NCBI RefSeq assembly: GCF_000004075.3
Contig: NW_022279550.1
Coordinates: 299,066-363,065, forward strand
DNA length: 64,000 nucleotides
Direction: 5' to 3'
Source: Cucumis sativus
Taxonomy: Eukaryota; Streptophyta; Magnoliopsida; Cucurbitales; Cucurbitaceae
Numbering within the stretch: the first letter of the stretch is position 1; every line of letters starts with the position of its first letter. Positions 12,701 through 23,200 of the stretch are shown here, in pieces. A program made the position numbers and the translations under genes. The notes below the pieces were generated by a model. The model worked only from the letters and a program-made list of their open reading frames with translations. It searched no databases and had not been told where the DNA came from.

Positions 12701-15700
12701 GCTGAAAACTATATGGTCTATGTGAGTGGTGGTTTGACTGTTTGAGTGAAATTATACAACTATTTATGTAGCCTAAGTAACCTCATGGAGAAATCCTCCA
12801 AGAACCAAGGTTGTGGATTTTTTATTAGAATGAATAATGTGTTTTATACAAGAGGAAAGTTTCCTATTTATAGAGTTCTATTACAATTGGGTAAAAAGGG
12901 AATTAACCTAGAATATTACCTAATTACTCAATTAACCCTTAGTCTTCTTACATCAACTGTTATGGAAAAGGAAGGAAAGAGAGAGAAAAATTATTATTTT
13001 TAAGATGGAACCTTATATTATTTAATTATTGTATGTATCAGAATCCATAAAGTCCAAACGAGTGTTTGGTCTCCAATATGATGAACCTAAAAGAGGTACC
13101 ACCTTGAATGGGGTGTACATGAGTTGGGTTGTCGAGTTATTTATTAAACAAAAAGTAAGGAAAGGGGGGAGTTATGGCTGACAAAATGCTTCGTTTCTAT
13201 GTTGTATTCTCTAACTAAACCTTTTTAAATTAGTTGTTGAGTGTAACTTATATTTCTTGGAGTTGTATGTTTTAACTTGAGTAGGGTTCTATTCTGCTTA
13301 CTTTTCTATTTTTCATCAAATCAATGAAATTTCTGAGGTGTACATTAAAAAGAATTAAATAATATCCATATATTATATAATTACTACAAATTGATTTTTT
13401 TAAAAAAAAACTTATGAAAAGTTCAATTAAATTTGCATTTGATTTCATTGCAGATATGAAAGGAAAGATTAGAGTTTATTGTCGGCTTCGACCTCTTAAT
13501 GATAAAGAAATTATGGAAAAAGAGAAAAATGTGCTTACTAGTCTAGATGAGTTCACAGTTGAACATCTATGGAAGGATGATAAGCTGAGGCAACATATGT
13601 ACGATCATGTATTTGATGGCACTGCCTCCCAGGAAGATGTTTTTGAAGATACACGGGCAAGTTCAATAGAACTCAAGAGCTTCATTTATTTATTTTGATA
13701 AATAGAACTTTGTTGTTCTTTTAGCTGTCATGAAAATAGAAAACATTAATTGATACTCTTTTGTACAATCTTAATGCAGTATCTTGTCCAGTCTGCTGTA
13801 GATGGTTATAACGTATGCATCTTTGCTTATGGTCAAACTGGTTCTGGGAAGACATTTACAATATATGGATCTGAGGACCACCCTGGATTAACACCTCGTG
13901 CAATTGGAGAACTTTTTAGGATTTTGAAGCGGGATAGTAACAAGTTCTCATTTTCTTTGAAGGTAATGATTTACATTCGCCAATATTAAGTTATGTCTTA
14001 CTCAGTACCTTTCTTGAGTTTGTAGATCACTGTATACTGTGTATAAATTATATATCACGGAAATAGATGGCTCGGTACTCTCTCTAGAGTTCAATGATCA
14101 GAATGCGCAATGTTTTATACACTGGCTTTCATACAAAATGCCTTGTTGGTTCTAGTTTTTTCCACGTGTGAATAAATTTGATTACAATGCGTATTTGAAG
14201 ATTGTTAAAATGCATAAATGGATTCTGTCTTTCTCACTCATACTCTGCTTTGATTTAGGCTTACATGGTAGAATTATATCAAGATACGTTGGTAGATCTT
14301 CTTCTGCAAGGAATGCAAAACGATCGAGATTAGAGATAAAAAAGGATACAAAGGTTAATATTTTAACATTTGATCGTTTGTGATTTTTGCAATTTACCCG
14401 GATTTCAATTATTTGAGTTATTATGTTTCTAACTTTAGTGGGATGATTATTTGCTGAGGTTAGGAATGGTATCCATTGAAAACGTTACAATAGCTTCTAT
14501 CTCAACATTTGAAGAATTAAAAAGTATTATTTATAGAGGATCGGAGCAACGGCATACTTCAGAGACTCAAATGAACGAAGAAAGTTCAAGATCACATTTG
14601 ATACTTTCAATTGTTATTGAAAGTACCAACCTTCAGACGCAATCTGTTTCTAAAGGGAAGGTATGGCAATAACTTTAGTAGTTTCAATATTTTTATTTAT
14701 AGTGAAGGATGTCTGAGAGGTCGTATGATTTAAATATGAAAATACACTATTTGTCCTGGTATGTTTGCATTTTCTTCATTCATAAGAGACAATTACTTTA
14801 CAAATGGTAGATATGATTTAAAAATTTAACGAGCTTTTCATGGAATAAACAAATGAATGTTGCTTCTTACCATGTAACAACTTGATTATCTTTTATGCAG
14901 CTTAGTTTTGTTGACCTTGCGGGATCAGAGAGAGTGAAGAAATCAGGCTCTTCTGGTAGCCAACTTAAGGAAGCTCAAAGCATAAATAAATCACTTTCGG
15001 CACTTGGAGATGTCATCAGTGCTTTGTCTTCAGGGGGTCAACACATACCTTACAGAAATCACAAGCTCACTATGTTGATGAGTGATTCACTCGGTGGTAA
15101 TGCCAAAACGCTCATGTTTGTCAATGTCTCTCCAGCCGAATCCAACCTGGATGAGACATACAATTCACTCATGTATGGTATCCTTTTCTTTACCATATAC
15201 ACTTTAAAGAATTTACTAAATTATATATTATTTTATAAACCAATTGGGAATTTTTGTTAAAATATCTTCTATGATTTATGTATATTTGAAATTGTCATGA
15301 AGTATGTTTTTGACATGCAGATTTATCTAGAAGTTGGTAAATGTGGTCATGAGTATTTCTAGACTCATCAACTATTCATTAAACATAAAACTTCATTTAC
15401 TTATTCATTTAGCTCAGAAGAAAAACGATGAGAATAATATATTAAAAGTATTTAAACGAATTGAAAGAAGTTTTACCATCAAATATGGATGGAAAATGCG
15501 GACTTTGTAGAAAAAAATTGTATCTTTACATTGAAGCTTCTTTTTATGAATTTGTTTTGTATTTCAGGTATGCATCAAGAGTTCGATCAATTGTTAATGA
15601 TCCAAGCAAAATGTATCTTCTAAGGAGGTTGCTCGACTGAAAAAAATGGTTGCTTATTGGAAAGAACAAGCAGGTAGAAGGGAGAGGATGAGGAGCTGGA

Positions 15701-15758
15701 AGAAATCCAAAACGAGCGACATACTAAAGAAAAAGGAGACGTTAGATATTCCATGTAG
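726..15758 (+). CDS. KCBP: Kinesin-like calmodulin-binding protein (KCBP, kinesin-14), frame broken by several indels
   Basis: Minus-end microtubule motor known in plants for trichome shape and cell division (Arabidopsis ZWICHEL). Coding exons: 726-859, 1655-1727, 1852-1980, 2056-2293, 2434-2761, 3850-3949, 4033-4214, 4652-4767, 4984-5086, 5589-5741, 6048-6194, 6305-6505, 6870-7034, 7109-7213, 8615-8755, 8837-9030, 9178-9304, 13454-13656, 13780-13962, 14259-14353, 14464-14660, 14901-15172, 15568-15758. The sum is 3777 nt, about 1258 residues, the family's usual length. Order: MyTH4 (about 115-275), FERM (about 280-590), coiled coil (about 600-870), C-terminal motor (about 885-1205) with [16 protein letters not shown] and DLAGSE, then the calmodulin-binding helix [18 protein letters not shown]. 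About 12 one-base indels break the literal frame: seven before 2740, then near 8904-8910, 14307, 14464, 15608 and 15678. Exons from 3850 to 8755 are clean. One intron (13657-13779) is GC-AG. Either assembly errors or a very young pseudogene. Confidence 0.9.
860..1654 (+). repeat. KCBP intron with a 48-bp tandem duplication
   Basis: Intron between coding exons 1 and 2. The stretch 898-945 is repeated almost exactly at 946-991; both copies contain TTGAATTTCATGAATGCATA. The rest is AT-rich with no gene. Confidence 0.6.
2972..3060 (-). repeat. Dispersed LINE-like 3' end, copy 1
   Basis: Lies in KCBP intron 2762-3849. Read on the minus strand it shows a T-rich tract, CTTGTGCTTTGAGA, then TTATTAATGAAGAAG and TTTGTTTCCTTTT. 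The same order recurs at about 9706, 9963, 12520, 22440 and 36090, in both orientations. A family of retroelement 3' ends is the simplest reading. The rest of this intron holds no recognisable gene. Confidence 0.5.
7214..8614 (+). other. KCBP intron carrying a TRIM element
   Basis: 1.4-kb intron between coding exons 14 and 15. A reading frame of 147 residues on the minus strand (7456-7899) is low-complexity and phenylalanine-rich, and does not look like a protein. The only structured part is the miniature LTR element at 7909-8167. Confidence 0.7.
7909..8167 (+). mobile_element. TRIM (terminal-repeat retrotransposon in miniature), complete copy
   Basis: Two 70-bp direct terminal repeats (7909-7978 and 8098-8167) begin TGTTAGATATTATATTAAAT and end around GATTTAAGA/GATTTAAAA. 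Directly after the first comes TGGTATCAGAGC (7979-7990), the primer site matching initiator Met tRNA. A purine tract (AAATGAGGGAGAA) ends just before the second repeat. The 119-bp interior has no coding capacity. Flanks GCATC and GCTTC could be a 5-bp target duplication with one mismatch. Size and layout are those of the TRIM class, which depends on other elements for movement. A second full copy lies at 10966-11232. Confidence 0.85.
9706..9780 (-). repeat. Dispersed LINE-like 3' end, copy 2
   Basis: Minus-strand copy of the motif family described at 2972-3060: GGAAACAAACCTCTTCATTG followed by a stretch that reads back as a TTTGTAATATGAGC-like tract. It lies only 190 bp from the next copy, in the same orientation. 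Confidence 0.45.
9963..10045 (-). repeat. Dispersed LINE-like 3' end, copy 3
   Basis: Minus-strand copy: GGAAACTAGCTTCTTTATTA, then AATGAGACTAAAGCTTAAAG. It may mark the 3' end of a truncated element reaching toward 10640. Confidence 0.45.
10966..11232 (-). mobile_element. TRIM retrotransposon, second complete copy, minus strand
   Basis: Terminal repeats of 71 bp at 10966-11036 and 11162-11232 read in reverse. On the minus strand the primer site TGGTATCAGAGC follows the upstream repeat (11150-11161 on the plus strand is its complement), and a GAGGGGAG purine tract precedes the downstream repeat. The interior is 125 bp. The repeats are of the same family as 7909-8167 but diverged. Flanks TAGAG and GAGAG agree in four of five bases. 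Confidence 0.8.
11307..11700 (+). mobile_element. SINE 3' part split by an insertion of about 270 bp
   Basis: The stretch 11327-11402 (TGGCCATCTAC ... CATGAGTTTTCT ... GAGGTTCACGTAA) and the stretch from about 11673 (GTAAGCTGGCCCAAACACTC) match consecutive parts of the SINE at 23176-23380. Between them lie about 270 bp of unrelated sequence, so an insertion appears to have split an older SINE. TAATG occurs at both junctions and could be a short target duplication. The 5' tRNA-like half is missing. Confidence 0.5.
12520..12600 (+). repeat. Dispersed LINE-like 3' end, copy 4
   Basis: Plus-strand copy: TCTCATTGTATTTCGAGCAG, then ATTCATCAATGAAAAATATT and CTTTCCTTTTC followed by an A-rich stretch. 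Confidence 0.4.
13657..13779 (+). other. KCBP: GC-AG intron in the KCBP motor domain
   Basis: The upstream exon ends ...GATACACGG and the intron opens GCAAGTT. The acceptor is TTAATGCAG at 13771-13779. Conserved residues run across the joint ([18 protein letters not shown]), so the boundary is set by homology and no GT is available there. A GC donor with a strong GCAAGT context is the common minor class that the normal spliceosome handles. Confidence 0.8.
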
Positions 15759-16227
15759 AACCTTTAGTACGTTGCAATTATCAAGTATATAGCTTGGTAG
15801 GTAGGGTTGGACGATGAGAAGTGAATTGACTAAATGCCATTTGTTACCATTCTTACGTCTGATTGAATATTGCCCATTGGAAATTTGGTTTGTAACTAGC
15901 TTAGCTTTTTTAGGATGTCTTCCATTGTATAGTTCGAGTAGTTTTGTATTGTATATATGGACAAATGTGTTGTCTTATCTATAGGCTACTTCTGTAATTA
16001 ATGAATACTTCAGCCCCCCGGGTACTTCTGTTTTGATTTGAATGAACTTTCAATTCCATCCAGCTACACACCCTTGCAATATATTATATATATATATGTA
16101 TCATCGTGAACAAATTGTCTAATGTAATTGAAAAAATTGCATTGTCATTGCGAATGGTAGTAGTAGATGTTTAAGTAAAATTTCTAATTCTTTATTAGAC
16201 CGTCAATAATGTAATATTGTATCAGTT
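15759..16227 (+). other. KCBP 3' flank
   Basis: Probable 3' UTR and terminator region. It is AT-rich with T-rich stretches; AATTAATGAATACTT near 15995 is a weak poly(A)-signal-like stretch. No gene seen. Confidence 0.4.
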
Positions 16228-18600
16228 TTCATCACTAGACATTGACCAAAACAAATAAAAGAAACTTCTGAAAGACTAGTCTGGATTCAAAATAAAAGTG
16301 CCTTCAAACCAATTTTAATGGGTATTAAAACTCATAACCAAACCACCAAAAAATCACTCAAAAACAACCGGATAGCAGCGGAAACGAGTAGATCCGGCGG
16401 CGGAGATGTGTGAGTGGTGGCCGTCGACGGTGGAGGTGGACGAGCAGCCGGTAAAACAGAAGTGCAAACGGGCCGCGGTGGTGACCCTTGGGGTAAAGAA
16501 GATTTGAAAATATTTTCTTCTCTTTTTCTTGTTACCTTTCACGTTTCCCAACCAAACCCTAACATAAATAACCCAAAGAGAATAATAACCATATTATTAT
16601 TTATTTCCTTTTTCCTAAATAATATAAAATAATTATATGTATTTACTTTATCTTTCCTAATTAATTTTATTTTGCCCCATATAATCAATAAATACAAACC
16701 CACTCTCCTTATTAAATATATTTTCATTTTTTGAAAATAAATACATACATCATCCCTCTCACTCACAATCATTTTCTTTTTCTCTTTTTTTTTTTTGGCA
16801 CAAAACTTCACCATTTCTCGAACGAGACCCATTACCATTACTAGCTGGATGTGAGTTTTCAACGTTATTTTGAAACCAACCTAAATTGGGTCAATTTTTT
16901 GAGATATAACATTGACCATTTTTCGAATGTTTTGGATGTCACCTTAATTAGTGCACCACAAAGTAGCACCAATTGCCATCCTTTCAATTTTTTGTGCAAT
17001 AAACCATGTCCAAGATACGATCTCATACTTATGAGTCTAGAATCCTTAAACTAAAAAGGTACAAGATCAAAACAAATAAAAGAAACACTAGAAAGATTAG
17101 TTTGGACTTCAAAATAAAACTTAGTCTAAGACTTCACTAATAATCTTTTTTTGGAAAAAAAACTTCTAACATTTCTCTAACCAAGACCAACTACTAGACA
17201 CACTTTGGGAATTTTCAACATTTTCTTAAGCTTGTCAAAATTGAATCATTTTTCATATGCTATATCATTGACCATTTTTCGAATGTTTTGGGTGCCACTT
17301 TAGTGCAAAACAAAAAAGCACCATTCGCGACTCTTAGCTTAATTTTCTGTGTTATAGACCATGCAAAAGATACGATCCTATAATTGTTGATCTAGAATTC
17401 CTTAACCAAAGAGGTGCATGACCAAACGAAATTAAAAAAAAACCATAGAAAGACTAATTTGGACCCCTAAATAAAAATTGTGTATGAGATTTCATTGATC
17501 AATTTTTTGAGAAAAAACTTCAGCATTTCTCTAATGAGAACAATTACCAACTCGATGTAAATTTTAAGCACTTCTTAAAACTAACCAAAAGGGGGTCATT
17601 TTTCATAGGTGTTAATTGGCTATTTATCGAACATTTTGGGTGCACCTTAGTCCACCACAAAGAAGCATCAATTGCGACCATAGTTCAATATCATGTGCTA
17701 TAGAACATGCAAAAGATACGATCTTACACTTATAAGCCTAAAATCCTTGAACTAAAGAGGTGCATGACCAAAACAAATAAAAGAATCCATAAAAATACTA
17801 GTTTAGACCCCAAAATAAAAATTGTGTATGAGGCTTTACTAATCAATTTTTTGGGAACAAACTTCAACTTTCTCGTACACATACTATTTACTAGTTTGTT
17901 CTGAATTTTCAGCAGTTTTTTGAACTTGCCAAAATTGGGTCATTTTTCATAGGTGTGCAAGCCATTTTTCGAACATTTGGGTGCCACCTTAGTGCACCAC
18001 CAAGGAGCAACAAACGTGACCCTTAGCTCAATTTTCTTTGTCATAGACCATAACAAACATACAATCTCACACTTATCATCAGTCTAGAATGCCTGAAATA
18101 AAGAGGCACATGACCAAAAAAAAAAAAAAATGAAAGAAATTGTAGAAAGACTAGTTTAGACCCTAAAATAAAAAGTGAGTGTGGGACTTCAGTGATAAAT
18201 TTTTTTTTGTTAAAAAGCTTAAACATTTCTCTAAATGAGATCAATTACAAGATGGATGTGAATTTTCAACTGGTTTTCTGGACGTTTTGAGTGCTCCCTA
18301 AGTCCACCATTAAGGAGCACCAATTGTGACCCTTAGCTCATTTTCTATGTCATAAAACATCCCAAATATATGATCCCACACTTATTCGTCTAGAATCCCT
18401 AAACTAAAGAGGTGCATTACCAAAACAAATAAAAGAAACTCTTGAAAGACTAGTTTGAACCCAAAAATAAAAACTAAGCATGTGGCTTGAGTTATCATTT
18501 AAAAAAAAAAAAAAACTTACATTCATTTAAATGAGACCAATTGCTAGTTTGGTGTGAATTTTCAACATTTGTGAATATGCCAATTTTCAACACTCATTCC
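16228..18600. repeat. Tandem array, units of about 310-355 bp
   Basis: Recurring landmarks occur in fixed order: CAAAACAAATAAAAGAAAC, GAAAGACTAGTTTGGAC, AACATTTCTCTAA, ATGAGACCAATTAC, TTTTCGAATGTTTTGGGTGC and a CCATGCAAAAGATACGATC-like block. The GAATGTTTTGGGTG block sits near 16925, 17279, 17629, 17970 and 18280, giving steps of about 354, 350, 341 and 310 bp. The first unit is interrupted by about 490 bp (16311-16800). The copies are diverged and have no common coding frame. This is a short satellite-like array between KCBP and DGAT2. Confidence 0.85.
16311..16800. other. Non-array insert inside the first array unit
   Basis: Unit landmarks stop after GAAAGACTAGTCTGGATTC (about 16270-16310) and resume near 16800. 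The insert has an island rich in GC (about 16370-16500: GGCGGCGG and GGAGGTGGACGAGCAGCC) in an otherwise AT-rich spacer. Frames there (16354-16551 minus, 16414-16632 plus) show no known domain. It may be a captured gene fragment or a degraded element. Confidence 0.4.
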
Positions 18601-18699
18601 TCTAAATGAGCGGCGGGGAACGACGACGACAAATCTCTTCTTCTTCTTCTCTCTCTCATGCTCCTTCTTCTCTTTTGATTTTTTAATTTAACATAATGA

Positions 18700-18960
18700 A
18701 ATGAGTTTATTAAAAGGGGAACTCCCGATGTATCTTGAAAACGTCGGGAAATCCACCCCATTCCCGATGCATAACTAATGGTGTTGGGCATGGTGATCAT
18801 TTTTTCCAACGTTCTGACGTCGCGCAAAGTAAAGTTAACGATATAATTAATTCTTCAGCCTTGTCCGACACGACACTATAGACGTCAAAAGTACCAAAGG
18901 CAGTCCCGACATGCTCAATATAAACGTCGAGGCTTGGCCACATTTTCCCAGCGTGCATGG
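18700..18960. mobile_element. Possible CACTA-type subterminal repeat debris
   Basis: Several short inverted motifs of the TTCCCGA...CGTCGGGAA type are packed together: CTCCCGATGT, AACGTCGGGAAA, TTCCCGATGC, TGACGTCG, AGACGTC, CCCGACATG and AACGTCGAGG. Plant CACTA elements often carry CCGACGT/ACGTCGG motifs near their ends. I see no clear CACTA terminus or transposase. Confidence 0.3.
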
Positions 18961-20200
18961 ACACATGGACAATATGTCTATAACAATAACAATACTACTT
19001 ATGGTTATTTACATATTAGTTATGGTCATTCAAGTGATTGTGGTTCCTATGGTTATATTGACAGTTGTAACATATCGGTTTGCATAAGGAGACCACAACT
19101 TCCTCATGAAAGTGATGGAAATTCATACTCAAAGTCTCTATATTATCTAGATTCTTCAAAGTCATCCTCATTAGGGTGGAATATGGTTTGATCCAAGGTA
19201 TTGTCCTATTGGTAGCATTGAGGTTGATAATGAGATTCATGGATGACATACTTTCAATTATGTTGGAAACTTTTAGTATACTAAAAAATATTATCATTTG
19301 AAATCGAACATGATTATTTCTTTTTCTCCTCCTTCGAGATTTGATGTTCCAACTTACTCCTTCACCGGGTTTTCCTATTGCTCTAATTCTTGGTTCACCA
19401 GCTCTATGGTCATGTTGCATGCGTGAATTGAGATTCTCAAGTGTGGGGGCTAAGTTCTTTATTTTGTTGACTCTTCCCACATTGTCATAAGCTTGGCCAC
19501 CCCCATTGAAAAATGTTGGTTTTTGAAAAATTTTAATTAGAAATTTGAGTTGGAAAATGTTGTATTTTAAAAAGAATGAAAAATAGATACTTTTAGATAT
19601 ATCAGTTGAAAATATGGAGAATATCCACGACATTCATTTGATAGTTCCACAATATTTGTCGATGCATTCACATTTACCAATTTTTGTATGGATAATATTC
19701 ACAAAATGGATATTATCTATGTATGGAAAATTTTGATCGGTTTGTCATTGGGGACAACCATTTTTCAACCCTCGTAATAGTATCATGAGGTTTAGTGTAT
19801 GCTCTTTTCCATAAACTAGTCTATCTATTCAATGAAAAAAAAAAGAAACTTTCCTGGTGATCATTATCTCCCTTATTTGAATACATTTAACATTAGACCT
19901 AAAAAGTTGAGATCTATGAAGAATGTTTAAGTGCCTATTACAACTCCAACCATACCTTACACATTGAAGAAAAAGAAAGAGAGAAGAAAAATGAAGCATG
20001 GGCGTAAAAACAAAACTTCACTGAAATGGTAGTGGAAATTGGAAGTAACAAGTACGACGTGACTTTCACTCAAGCTTCCACAACTGCTTCAGCAAATTAG
20101 TAAAAAGGGCTGGCAACTAGAAAGTCCTGTGCTCGGTTCTTTCTGGATATATTGCGAATTGCGATAACTTCTCCATTTCTGGGGGAAACGGAGTAGTAGG
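18961..20200. other. Spacer upstream of DGAT2, one unexplained long frame
   Basis: A minus-strand frame of 205 codons (19016-19633) has a middle part (GRVNKIKNLAPTLENLNSR, RAGEPRIRAIGKPGEG) that reads more like protein than its ends, but I know no family for it and it has no clear start context. It may be a transposon or gene relic. The DGAT2 promoter and 5' UTR should lie in the last few hundred bases; no clear TATA box was identified. Confidence 0.35.
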
Positions 20201-20242
20201 ATGGGGATGGGGATGGGATGGGGGTGGCGAGGGATGAGATAG
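20201..20242 (+). promoter_or_regulatory. Overlapping upstream ATGs before the DGAT2 start
   Basis: ATGs at 20201, 20207 and 20213 lie in one frame that ends at TAG 20240-20242, overlapping the DGAT2 start at 20218. As written this is a 13-codon uORF ([13 protein letters not shown]) that could lower translation. One missing G in the GGGA run near 20215 would instead put these ATGs in frame with DGAT2 and lengthen it slightly, and one-base losses are common in this window. Confidence 0.4.
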
Positions 20243-23200
20243 ATAAAATCTCAGAACCTTCCGTCACAGTTTTCAAGGGAGGCGGTGGGTCGGCGACCAA
20301 ATGGCGGATGATGCACATAATAGTAGCCCTGGGAATTTGGCTTGGCGGTATTCATCTCAATTTTGCTCTAGGCCTCATATCCCTCTTCTACCTCTCCCTG
20401 TCCAAAGCCCTCTTGTGAGTTTTGTTTTTCTCATTCTCTCATCCCTTTTTTACCTTTTCCTTTGGGTGCGTCTCTTTCTAATCTCTCTCTCTCTCTTTTT
20501 AAGGGTTTTCGCTTTACTTTTGATATTAGTGTTAATTCCTGTCGACCATAAAAGCAAATACGGCCGCGTATTGGCTAGGTATGTTTTGCACCTCTTTTCG
20601 TTGGCCCCCCTCTCCTTCTTCTTCTTTCATCAATCTGTTGTCCCCCCTCTCTCTGCTTATAATCTGCTGTTTGCTTTCAGATATATATGTCAAAATGCTT
20701 GCAGCTATTTTCCAGTTACTCTACATGTTGAGGATATACATGCGTTTGATACCAATCGTGCTTATGGTTAGTGACTGCTGTTTTTATTTGTTACTTTATT
20801 TTTTCATCCCCTTCTACAATTGTTCGGTCTCTCTCTCACCATCGTAGAAGAAATTATTTATTTATTTTTTTAAAAAAACCATAAAAGAAATATGAGAAAC
20901 GAGATGTTTGGTTATAGGAAACTTGGCTCCTCGTATCTTGTCTTAATACCTTGTTTATGGCACAAGGTTATAATGAGCAAACATGCATGATATCCTATTG
21001 GGTGCATTTTGGTTTTTAGTGCCTCTAAGATTACTGAATGAGGCTACACTTCCCAAATTGTTGTGTGGTCGGATTTTTGTGGCTGAGCATGAACCACCAC
21101 TCTTTTGAGTCGTTTCCAAGTAGTGGAAGGGCTTGAGCAAGAGCTTTGGATTTTATACAACATCTTACGTACTCCACTTTTTTTTTTCAAGTGTTATTGT
21201 GTTCTTTCATTGTTTCTCAAGGAAAGCAATTGTTTCTAAAAACAGAAAAAGAAGTGTACTCCTCATAACGTCTCTGGGGCTTATGCCTCAAGGATGTCTT
21301 GAAGCCTTTCAAAACATGGATAATCATTTTGTATTTGCGTTTAGTGGTTTCCTTTTTGTTTTCTGCTTCCATTTTGGTTTAGGTGATAAAAAACTTATGT
21401 TCTTTCTTTATTTTGTATTACCTAAAGTTTTGTTTCCCAAATAAAAAAAACAAACAAACAAATAAGTTGGTAATAAATTACAATAGTAGGAAACGACAAT
21501 ACAGTAGTCTTCTATCATTGTCCTTGTTTGATAGAGGAATCAACTGAATCCAAAGGAGAAATCTTCACTTTCTTCCTTGGGGGACTGTGCATCTTTTTCC
21601 TTATTTTTTATGGATATTTCTTTTATTTAAGAAATCCTTTATTTTCAGAGAAAATATTTGGAAAATACATTTTTTTGAGCAATTTTATTTTCCAATGTTG
21701 TAGTTTTTGGTTATGAGCCACATTCAGTTTTACCTATTGGTGTTGTTGCGTTGGCCGACCTTACTGGTTTCATGCCTCTCAAAAAATTGAAAGTCCTTGC
21801 AAGTTCTGCTGTAAGACTTCTTTCTTTTCATTCTAGGCATTTACTAGCTTTCTTTGTAACTTCTAATCGTTTCATCATGTGCGGGTATTCTACCAGGTGT
21901 TTTATACTCCGTTTTTGAGGCACATATGGACATGGATGGGCCTAACGCCAGCGACAAGGAAAAATTTTATCTCCCTCTTGGCAGCTGGCTATAGTTGCAT
22001 CATTGTGCCTGGTGGAGTACAAGAGACATTTCATATGGAGCATAATTCGGAGGTCTTTATCCATCCTTTCTTTACCTGTAAATTTTGACATTGATTCTTC
22101 TATCTTTATTTGATTTATTTACACTTTCCTCCATTTTATTAGAAGGTTAAGGCTTATCCACTTGCACAATGGAGCCAAGATAGATAAAACTCTAGTCCCT
22201 TCTTGTTTGTCTATTTTGAACTTAGCCAGAGCATTGCTAAATTTTCTCTCTTTTTCTTCTACATTCTCCTATTTTCTAGTATCAAAAGGTAGATATAACT
22301 GCTGGATTTTGCTGCTTCAAGCATTCTGGAGTTACTTTTCCTTTGTGATCAGTGCTAGATGAGTTTGTTTTTTGTAATTTTTTGGGGTCTTAATCTAGTT
22401 GAGATGTCTGAGATGCTCCTGATCCTTGATCCTTGGTTTCTTTGCTCATTGTATGTTCCTCTTGTACTTTGAGCTTTTGTCTCCTTATTAATATATTAAT
22501 GAAAGAGGTTGTTTCCTTTTCAAAAAATAATGGTGCTTAGTATGGAGCATGTAAGCCTTAAATTAATTAATAACATTTTACAAATCCTCAATTGGTATGA
22601 ACAAGTATTGTTGAACATAATAGTTATATAAAAATTAAAAAGTAACAAATTCCCACACTAAACAAAAAATCTACTTCACTACTATTATTAATAGGATGGA
22701 CTTATAAACATTTTTATCAATAAAGTCATAGTAGTAGTAAGAGTCAATGTTTTCGAGGCAACCCATGGTTCACTCCTAAGGCGAGATGTGAGGCAAACCA
22801 AAGCCATTGATGGTGAGGCAACAAGGCTACAGCAAAAGAATATCCTTTCAGAAAGATCCTTGGATTGACAATTAGTCTTATGTTCATGTCTTCCTCGTCT
22901 TTTCAGGATAGCATTGTTGCCCGATGGGTATGTATTTGACCCTTAGGATGGTGAAACTTTATCATGAGTAGTTTTCTTTAGAAGACTGTTGAAAGAAGTT
23001 GAAATTCAAGATTTTGAGCCATTACTACAAATCGGCATTGGTGGTTCACAAATAAAAACCAAATATGTCTAATTCTAACTCCTTCTTGTGCTAGTTGCTT
23101 CACAACATTCATGAAAATGGCCCTAACCATTAGCACTTCTGGAAACAGATCTTTTGAAGTATGGTGGCAGATGAACCATCATGGGTTGGCCTAATGTGTA

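Larger units (their letters stand above)
9305..13453 (+). other. Long KCBP intron (4.1 kb), a nest of retroelement pieces
   Basis: Lies between the last coiled-coil exon and the first motor exon. It holds two minus-strand LINE-like 3' ends (near 9706-9780 and 9963-10045), a complete TRIM (10966-11232), a split SINE (11307-11700) and a plus-strand LINE-like 3' end (near 12520-12600). Reading frames at 10260-10637 and 12746-13003 match no family I know. The rest is AT-rich with nothing recognisable. Confidence 0.65.

Noticed and set aside
16228..18600. CRISPR array
   Set aside because: Units are 310-355 bp and diverged throughout, with no short repeat/spacer alternation, and the DNA is plant nuclear.
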